Assembly (NCBI GenBank): GCA_022539475.1
Contig: VCMS01000182.1
Coordinates: 164,419 to 228,418 of the forward strand
Direction of reading: 5' to 3'
Source: Gracilaria domingensis
Taxonomy: Eukaryota; Rhodophyta; Florideophyceae; Gracilariales; Gracilariaceae
DNA: 64,000 nt
The stretch's first letter is position 1; every line of letters begins with the position of its first letter. A program made the translations under genes and the position numbers. Of the stretch, positions 58,417-64,000 are shown one piece after another. Under the pieces are notes generated by a model. That model saw only the letters and a list, made by a program, of their open reading frames with translations, had not been told where the DNA came from and made no database searches.

Positions 58417-61281
58417 AAGTCTCAAGTTGAGAAGATGTTGCGGGCTGGCGTTATTGAGGCCGCTCAATCCCCTTGGGCGTCACCAGTAGTGCTAGTTCCG
58501 AAACCGGATGGATCTTGGAGATTTTGTATCGATTACCGAAAGTTGAATGCGGTGACAGTGAAAGATGTATATCCGATACCCCGGATGGACGAATATATCG
58601 ATTCTCTTGGGAGCGCGAACGTGTTCACCACCCTTGACGCTAACTGGGGATACTGGCAGGTTCCCATTAGGGAGAAAGACCGGGATAAGACGGCGTTCGT
58701 ATGCCATCAAGGCCTATACCGTTTCCGGAGAATGCCCTTTGGGTTAACTAATGCACCCGCTACATTCCAGCGTGCGGTCGATATCTTACTGGCGCGATTT
58801 AAGTGGACCACATGTTTGGTGTATCTGGACGATATCGTCGTTTTTTCCAACAATCTGGATGATCATCTGACCCATGTGCGGGACGTTATGAGAGTACTGC
58901 GTGACGCAGGGATAAAATTGAAACTCAAGAAGTGCGAGTTCTTCACCGAATCGGTCAAGTATCTGGGTCACATAATCCGTCCCGGAAAGCTTTCAGTCGA
59001 TGAAGTGCGGGTCAAATCCTTGAAGGAGGCGAAACACCCGAGAACTCAAACAGAGCTGCGATCCTTCTTAGGACTGTGTAACGTATACCGACGTTTCGTT
59101 CCGAACTTCGCGGACATTGCTTCACCGTTGAACAAGCTCCTTACGAAAGGAAAACCTGTTGAATTGCACCCCTTTGGAGGCGAAGAGGCCTACGCGTTCG
59201 CGGCATTGGTTGAAGCCGTGACGTCTCCGCCAATTCTGGCTCTCCCCAAACCTGGGTTACCCTATGAGGTCGACACTTACGCTAGCGCAAACCAGGTTGG
59301 GTGCGCTTTGTTTCAAACCGATGAGACCGGGGAACGACACCCTATTGGGTACTGGTCGAGATCGCTAAACGTTCATGAGCGGAATTACTCAGTTTCCGAG
59401 AAGGAATGTCTTGCCGTAGTCTGGGCATTGTCGACACTCAGACCATATTTGATGGGGACCCACTTTCGTGTACACACCGACCACAAATGCCTTCGCTGGC
59501 TGATGGAAATCACCGAACCATCGGGACGCCTGATGCGGTGGAGACTCCGACTGTCGGAATTCGACTTCGAAGTAGTGTACAAGAAAGGCTCCCTTAACCT
59601 CCAGGCGGACGCCCTATCCCGTTTGGGCACATCAGCTGAAGCCGAGCCTACCGAGGACGCCGACATCCCATGTTTTATGGTTGGCGACCTCGAAGGGAGT
59701 ATGGAAATTGTGACGGATGACGTTTGTGACGATATACTTGTCACACGACCCACTGAACCGGGTACCGGGTCATTTATACCCATCACGCCCGAGGAGATGA
59801 TACGGGAACAGCAGATGGACCCCTTCTGTACACAGGTACGAGCCCGTCTGAACGGTGGATACCACTTGCCCTTTCAGGTGAATAATCAAGGCTACTTAAT
59901 AAGAAAGGTGTCACCGAACCCACAAATAGTGGTGCCGCACTTCTTACAGAGTCGGGTTCTTCACCTCTCTCACTATGTGAAGCTGGGAGCCCATCCGGGA
60001 GGAAGAAAGTTGTATCTCACATTGAGAAAGGATTTTTACTGGCCTGCAATGGCATTCGACTGCTATGCAGTACGTCGATCCTGTCAGGAATGTGCCAAAA
60101 ACGACATCAAGCTGAGGAAGCATTCAAAGAAGTTGAAGTTATTCCCTGCAAGGGCGCCGCTAGAGTCTGTCGCCATTGACATTCTTGGCGAATTGATCAA
60201 AACCTCGCAAGGGAATCAATACCTCTTGGTGATCACCGATCGCTTCTCAAAGCTGGTACGGACTGTGCCGCTCAAGCGGATAACTGCTGCTGCTGTGGCT
60301 CAGGCGTTTGTTACCCACTGGGTCTTTGTCTATGGACCACCGGTACACGTGCTCTCCGACAACGGCTCCCAGTTCACGTCGAAATTCTTCCAAGACGTTT
60401 GTCGCATCCTCGACATTAGGAACCTGTTCACAACAACGTATCACCCCCAAACTAATGGTCAGGCAGAGAGATTTAATCGAACCATTCTTGGTGCATTGAG
60501 ATCCTACGTTGCGGAACACCCCAAGACTTGGGATTTGTACACAGACGCCATTACATACGCGTACAACACCCAGGTACATCGGGTAACGTCGTTGTCCCCT
60601 TTCGAGTTAGTCCTGTCAAGGAGACCACCTCCTCTTGCCATTGAGGCACAGCCAACCATGGACGAGTACTCGACACCGAGGCTACACCGCGAAGCGTGGA
60701 AGAAATGGTTAACCACGATGGTGCCTATTGCTAAGCGCTCTATGGAGAAAGCTCAACTCGCCTACAAGCGCAATTTCGATAGCCGAATCCGTAGGCCGCT
60801 ACCGCAGCTTCGGGTTGATGATTATGTGTTCCTCAGGAAGGAGTACTACAATCCTGAGAAGGAGAAGCGCCATAAGCTCTCTCCAATCGCCAGTGGCCCC
60901 TATCGGGTTGTATCCATACAGGAGACTACCGTCGTGCTTGATATCGATAATCAGCACGAGCGGGTATCGCGAGATCGAGTATATCGCGCACCGAGCCCTA
61001 TACAGGAAGTTATCGCCGCGCCGGATACCGGAAACGGTCCATCGTCGCATCAAGTTACCGAACAGACGGGTACTGCAGCAAACCGTCCATCAGTTTTGCC
61101 CCACCCGCAGCGCGGTCTCGCTGACTTGCCTGAAACAACAGAGTTGCTCAAGGATAACCCCGGACTCTCACGGGTTACACCTACACCCTCTACTGAGTTA
61201 CATGAGATTCACCCCTCGTCTACGGTATTGGCGCGAAATGCGGAAGCCGTATCGCACCCTAAGGAGGGGAGGACAGTGTAA
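58417..61281 (+). CDS. pol: Pol, second part: reverse transcriptase, RNase H, integrase
   Basis: Same frame as the preceding part. RT: MLRAGVIEAAQSPWASPVVL, RFCIDYRKLNAVTVKDVYPI, FTTLDANWGYWQVPI, MPFGLTNAPATFQRAVD and the catalytic VYLDDIVVFS (58822-58833). RNase H: EVDTYASANQVGCALFQ, where the first catalytic Asp is expected at the Tyr codon 59278-59280; the other acidic residues (SEKECLAVVWAL, VHTDHKCLRWLM) are present. Integrase: H-H...CQEC zinc domain, then D (60178), D (60358) and E (60466) with 35 residues between the last two. A GPYRV motif follows. The ending is Pro/Ser-rich and stops at TAA. No chromodomain is attached. Confidence 0.95.
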   Translation, partial: KSQVEKMLRAGVIEAAQSPWASPVVLVPKPDGSWRFCIDYRKLNAVTVKDVYPIPRMDEYIDSLGSANVFTTLDANWGYWQVPIREKDRDKTAFVCHQGLYRFRRMPFGLTNAPATFQRAVDILLARFKWTTCLVYLDDIVVFSNNLDDHLTHVRDVMRVLRDAGIKLKLKKCEFFTESVKYLGHIIRPGKLSVDEVRVKSLKEAKHPRTQTELRSFLGLCNVYRRFVPNFADIASPLNKLLTKGKPVELHPFGGEEAYAFAALVEAVTSPPILALPKPGLPYEVDTYASANQVGCALFQTDETGERHPIGYWSRSLNVHERNYSVSEKECLAVVWALSTLRPYLMGTHFRVHTDHKCLRWLMEITEPSGRLMRWRLRLSEFDFEVVYKKGSLNLQADALSRLGTSAEAEPTEDADIPCFMVGDLEGSMEIVTDDVCDDILVTRPTEPGTGSFIPITPEEMIREQQMDPFCTQVRARLNGGYHLPFQVNNQGYLIRKVSPNPQIVVPHFLQSRVLHLSHYVKLGAHPGGRKLYLTLRKDFYWPAMAFDCYAVRRSCQECAKNDIKLRKHSKKLKLFPARAPLESVAIDILGELIKTSQGNQYLLVITDRFSKLVRTVPLKRITAAAVAQAFVTHWVFVYGPPVHVLSDNGSQFTSKFFQDVCRILDIRNLFTTTYHPQTNGQAERFNRTILGALRSYVAEHPKTWDLYTDAITYAYNTQVHRVTSLSPFELVLSRRPPPLAIEAQPTMDEYSTPRLHREAWKKWLTTMVPIAKRSMEKAQLAYKRNFDSRIRRPLPQLRVDDYVFLRKEYYNPEKEKRHKLSPIASGPYRVVSIQETTVVLDIDNQHERVSRDRVYRAPSPIQEVIAAPDTGNGPSSHQVTEQTGTAANRPSVLPHPQRGLADLPETTELLKDNPGLSRVTPTPSTELHEIHPSSTVLARNAEAVSHPKEGRTV

Positions 61282-61583
61282 ATCGCGCTCCGGTTGCTCC
61301 GGCATCCGCTGGACCTACCCGAGGTGCTGAGTCTCAGAGTGAGATGGAATCCCCCACTGGGAACGATCGCGCTGGCGCTACGTCGCGTGATTCCGAAACC
61401 TCGGCGAGGAACGAAGTCAGAAGAAGTGAAGAATCCCCTGCTGGGAGTGCTGCTGCTAAGGATGTTAGTGGCCTCGTTGGGATGCAATCCAAGTCGCTGG
61501 AACGCGCTGTAACTCGCTCGCGCGAACGTGCAGTATCCGCTGACCCCTTCGCGGGACGAAGCGGCATGGAAAGTGACGCATAG
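61281..61583 (+). CDS. Open frame after pol in the -1 frame, retrotransposon
   Basis: Directly overlapping the pol stop, the -1 frame is open and protein-like: RAPVAPASAGPTRGAESQSE then MESPTGNDRAGATSRDSETS, ending MESDA and TAG at 61581. The composition (A, S, E, R) is like a linker between integrase and chromodomain. Translation is unproven. It may be the relic of a fused integrase tail. Confidence 0.35.
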   Translation, partial: NRAPVAPASAGPTRGAESQSEMESPTGNDRAGATSRDSETSARNEVRRSEESPAGSAAAKDVSGLVGMQSKSLERAVTRSRERAVSADPFAGRSGMESDA

Positions 61584-62279
61584 CCCACCTGGGAATGGCC
61601 CGCAGTGGGAGAGTTAAGAAGACAAGAATCCTTGTGGATTGTGCTGGAAAGCCTTGGTCAGGAAGTGGAGAAGTCCCATGAAGGGCGCTGCTTAGCAGAC
61701 GGAACGCTATAGTGCGTCGGACCCGGAATTACGGTAAATGGCACCGCGCGCATGCGCAGCCCTATGGCGGGAGATTCGAGATTGAATACTGTAATCCCAT
61801 GCCATTGCTGGAGAGTGGTGCCCGCCGCTTAGCGACCGCTTGCCGGAAACTGACACTGTAGATACCGTTCACGGGATGTGTGGCACACACGCGCGCGCCA
61901 CCATCCAATGAAAATGGAGTGCACGGCCGGATATGCGCCGTGGCCCAGCGTTCCGCCGCCCTGCACAGGGAGTGCTGTAGGCTACTTCTCCGTCGCAACG
62001 GCTCTCCTGCGACCAAAGTGAAAGTGGTTCCGCAAAACGGACGCTACCGTTCGTCGGTTGGCCGCCCGTTTGGGAAAGAAAGGAGCTCGCCGGACTCCGG
62101 AGATCGAGAGTTTTCGGTTGAACTCACTTGTGAGGCAATTGGACGCCCGTTCGGGAGTTAGCGCACTCCGTCAGGACGGCTTGAGAAGACCGAAGTCCAC
62201 CTGTCCACCGCCCCGAAGATCGGTTCAACGCCTCCAAGGACCACTAACCCGCGTGGGTACCACTGGACATCACTGCCCA
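61584..62279 (+). other. Retrotransposon spacer with broken coding-like sequence
   Basis: In the same frame as the chromodomain there are protein-like stretches (WPAVGELRRQESLWIVLESL) interrupted by TAG at 61710 and 61830, then TGA stops. From about 62040 the frame is open into the chromodomain. It looks like a decayed linker. Confidence 0.4.
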
Positions 62280-62528
62280 ATGTCGGGAGAAGCACCAGGA
62301 GATGCCAAGGATGGCGTATACCCACAGGAATTCGTGGTAGATCGTATCGTGGAACACGAGAAAAGCCCCGAAGGGAAGCTACTGTATAGAGTCCGTTGGT
62401 ACGGCTATTCCCCAGAGGAGGACACTTGGGAGCCAATTGAACACCTCCCTAGGTCCAAGGTCTTGTCGTATCATCGCCGGTCTCGGACACCATTGCCTCC
62501 AACGTTGGACAATGCGATGGTGGGGTAG
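62280..62528 (+). CDS. Chromodomain protein of the retrotransposon
   Basis: From ATG 62280, 82 residues; the frame is open from about 62040, giving up to ~160. The chromodomain is unmistakable: EFVVDRIVEHEKSPEGKLLY, RVRWYGYSPEEDTWEPIEHL, with the aromatic cage positions (V-D-R-I start, W and Y-S-P-E-E-D-T-W-E-P). Chromodomains bind methylated histone H3 and in chromoviruses steer integration to heterochromatin, normally fused to the integrase C terminus. Here it is ~1 kb away and in a different frame, so it is either a separate protein, made through recoding, or disconnected by mutation. Confidence 0.85.
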   Translation: MSGEAPGDAKDGVYPQEFVVDRIVEHEKSPEGKLLYRVRWYGYSPEEDTWEPIEHLPRSKVLSYHRRSRTPLPPTLDNAMVG

Positions 62529-62961
62529 CCCGTTAACCGGTGCAGTTTACAGTTCTCGTGCCCGCTCTGCGGTTTGAAGAAGAGAAGAGTGACGCTCGAG
62601 AAGAGAAGATGAAGTCAAGAAGTAGGAAGAGATCCTCTGTATAATAGGAGAGAAGTGTTAGTAGTAGTAACCACCGAATTATCGGGACAATGCCGCATTG
62701 CGGAAAAGTAGAAAATGCCTAAAAAGGAGAAAGAAGATATCTACGCCGAGAAGCCATGGAAGGGAAGAGAAGAAGGATGCTGAGAATCCTATGGAAGGAA
62801 GAAGGAGAAGGTCCTGAAGAAGGAAGAGGAAGAAGTAAGAAGAAGAAGCTCGTCGCCGAGAAGCATACCTCGACGAGGGTAAGGGAAAACTTGCCACTAG
62901 CTGGCTTTAATTGGAAACTATCACAAGACACTCTAAGATTGGAGGAAGACCTCATGAGGGG
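62529..62961 (+). other. Purine-rich stretch after the chromodomain
   Basis: A strongly A/G-rich region (many GAAGAAG and GAGAAG words, about 62570-62850). A polypurine tract for plus-strand priming could lie here, but without the 3' LTR it cannot be placed. No gene on the plus strand is credible. Confidence 0.45.
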
Positions 62962-63796
62962 CTAACCGCCAGTGGAGGGAGCACCGCTTCCCGCGTTGGG
63001 ATTCTGTGAGAAGTACTCGCTCGCGAGGGCCGCTAGCCCTGCGATGGTGTTCACGCCCGGAGGGATTGGCACGCCATGAGCCTGGAGATCGGCCCGAAGG
63101 GAAGCCACGCTTCCGGCCCAATTTGCCGGTTGTGCGGTGGGAGCTATCAAGGACATCCCTCAGGGCAGGAGCGCCCTCCGTTGGGACCGCAGTTGCGTTC
63201 GGGTCCGTATTCGGAATGCCAGTGAGTTGGCCTGTTCCGGCAACGACGGCGATCTCATCATTATCCACCATTGGATCAGGGACATCCGAGGGCACGGCAT
63301 AGTCCTCAGGGAACACAAACCCAACTGGGTGACCTACCGGCATAGCGCGGGGAAGTGCGGCCATCGCGTTCGCTTGCTCTTGAGAGATGAGCTGGCGCTC
63401 CCATGGGTCGTAGTACACCCAGACCCCGGAACGGGTGGAAATTCGCCCCGGTGATCGGTCGCGGAAACGCTGTCGCCTGTCAGGCTGCCAAGCTACCGGA
63501 ACTCGGTCCCAATCGACCCTGTCGATTACATCCAACAACTCCCCAACCTCTTCCTGGTTAGCCTCGGAACCCAAGGGGGTAACGAGATCAATCCTTCGAA
63601 GGAGCCACCTCAAATTTGGAGGAAGATACCACAAGCGGAAGTGATCATAGACATCCCACAGGAGGTGAACCGCGACGCGGGCAGCCCACTCGGCGAGTAC
63701 CAACGACCAATAGCCCGAGTCGGGATTGTCTATCAACCGCGAGCCGATATAGTAGATGCTCGGCGGGAGTTCAGCAAAACACCCCCGCAGGGACCT
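62962..63796 (-). CDS. Antisense reading frame with one frameshift, unknown protein
   Basis: On the minus strand a protein-like frame opens after a TAG at about 63797-63799: GCFAELPPSIYYIGSRLIDN, WSLVLAEWAARVAVHLLWDV, LWYLPPNLRWLLRRIDLVTP, GVWVYYDPWERQLISQEQAN. After EGAPALR it continues in another frame (SLIAPTAQPANWAGSVASLR, LQAHGVPIPPGVNTIAGLAA, LASEYFSQNP) and stops at TAG 62962-62964. The shift sits at a GGG run near 63155, probably an indel. I do not recognise the family; the composition resembles retroelement Gag-like or accessory proteins. It may be an antisense gene of this element or part of a second element in opposite orientation running past 64000. Confidence 0.5.
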
Positions 63797-63839
63797 CTAC
63801 CCGACTCCACCACGATGGAAGCGGCCACGTATCGGGACG

Positions 63840-63960
63840 GTAAGGCCTTCCCCGGGAAAAAGCGGGGGCCCCCCCCAAAAAACGAATTTTTTTTTTTTTT
63901 CGGAACCCTTCCCCCCCCCAAAATTTTTGGGACAACCACCGGGGGGAAAATCAAAGTCCC
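63840..63960. other. Homopolymer-rich, probably unreliable sequence
   Basis: Runs of C8, A6, T15, C9-10, A4, T5 and G6 follow each other within 110 bases, unlike anything else in the window. It looks like low-coverage or low-quality assembly rather than biology. Reading frames through it should not be trusted. Confidence 0.7.
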
Positions 63961-64000
63961 CGACTGGGAGCGCGCATTCCGCTCAACCGACCCGCCTCTC

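Larger units (their letters stand above)
53889..62528 (+). mobile_element. Ty3/Gypsy-type LTR retrotransposon with chromodomain (boundaries uncertain)
   Basis: Order of parts: putative 5' LTR/leader, gag, -1 frameshift signal, protease, in-frame TAG, RT-RNase H-integrase, spacer, chromodomain. The domain order RT-RH-INT and the GPYR motif after the integrase place it in Ty3/Gypsy, and the chromodomain suggests a chromovirus relationship. The left edge is my guess from a TGTTGGG start and a TATA box 200 bp further on. No second LTR was recognised before the window ends, so the element may extend past 64000. An in-frame stop and a changed RNase H residue suggest this copy is not fully active. 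Confidence 0.85.

Noticed and set aside
63880-63910. T15 run as a poly(A) tail of an antisense insertion
   Set aside because: It sits among several other implausible homopolymers at the window end and more likely reflects bad sequence.

Overview
This window looks like nuclear DNA of a photosynthetic eukaryote, most likely a unicellular red alga. The evidence is an extrinsic PsbQ-type photosystem II protein with a Tat-like thylakoid signal, a HEAT-repeat phycobilin lyase of the CpeY kind (pointing to phycobilisomes), a plastid CYP97-type P450, type II fatty-acid synthesis (FabZ) and an organellar Met-tRNA formyltransferase. These sit beside eukaryotic nuclear genes (TIMELESS, POT1, EBP2, SF1, GEMIN2, dynamin, VTA1). 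Most genes are intronless. A dynamin gene (5 introns), fabZ (1) and GEMIN2 (1) carry short GT-AG introns. A cryptophyte cannot be excluded from sequence alone.

Layout. 1-2.5 kb: 3' part of a TIMELESS/Tof1-like gene. 2.8-5.5 kb: tandem pair of DUF4336 proteins with C-terminal membrane anchors. 5.6-7.1 kb: divergent SAM methyltransferase (one frameshift) and PsbQ'. 8-10.6 kb: six-exon dynamin-related GTPase. 11.9-13.9 kb: RING/Sel1 gene and a broken tandem copy. 14.5-16 kb: phycobilin lyase. 16.4-18.8 kb: AFG2-type AAA ATPase with an in-frame TGA and an altered D1 P-loop. 18.8-19.8 kb: sulfotransferase. 20.2-22.4 kb: a photolyase-type N-terminal domain fused to a RUS (DUF647) domain, in my view the most novel protein here. 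22.6-24.4 kb: CYP97.

25.3-31.9 kb is a graveyard built from genes found elsewhere in the same window: two copies of the PhyH 5' region, two pieces of EBP2 and one of POT1. It contains two nearly identical ~725-bp repeats made of many short GC-rich hairpins. 33.4-46 kb returns to ordinary genes: PAN-domain secreted protein, EBP2, POT1, SF1, Met-tRNA formyltransferase, FabZ, GEMIN2 and prephenate/arogenate dehydratase. 46.1-51.3 kb is an extremely GC-rich block (RRM-R3H protein, HscB, VTA1, PhyH dioxygenase) full of simple repeats, including a triplicated start region in hscB.

51.9-53.2 kb is a decayed hAT transposase. From about 53.9 kb to beyond 62.5 kb lies a Ty3/Gypsy-type retrotransposon: gag, a convincing -1 frameshift signal, protease, an in-frame TAG, RT-RNase H-integrase, and a chromodomain encoded 1 kb away in a separate frame. 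An antisense reading frame follows. The last 160 bases contain implausible homopolymers and look like poor assembly.

Genes are compactly arranged in divergent and convergent pairs. Host genes for plastid function, RNA processing and telomeres are interleaved without an obvious pathway cluster.
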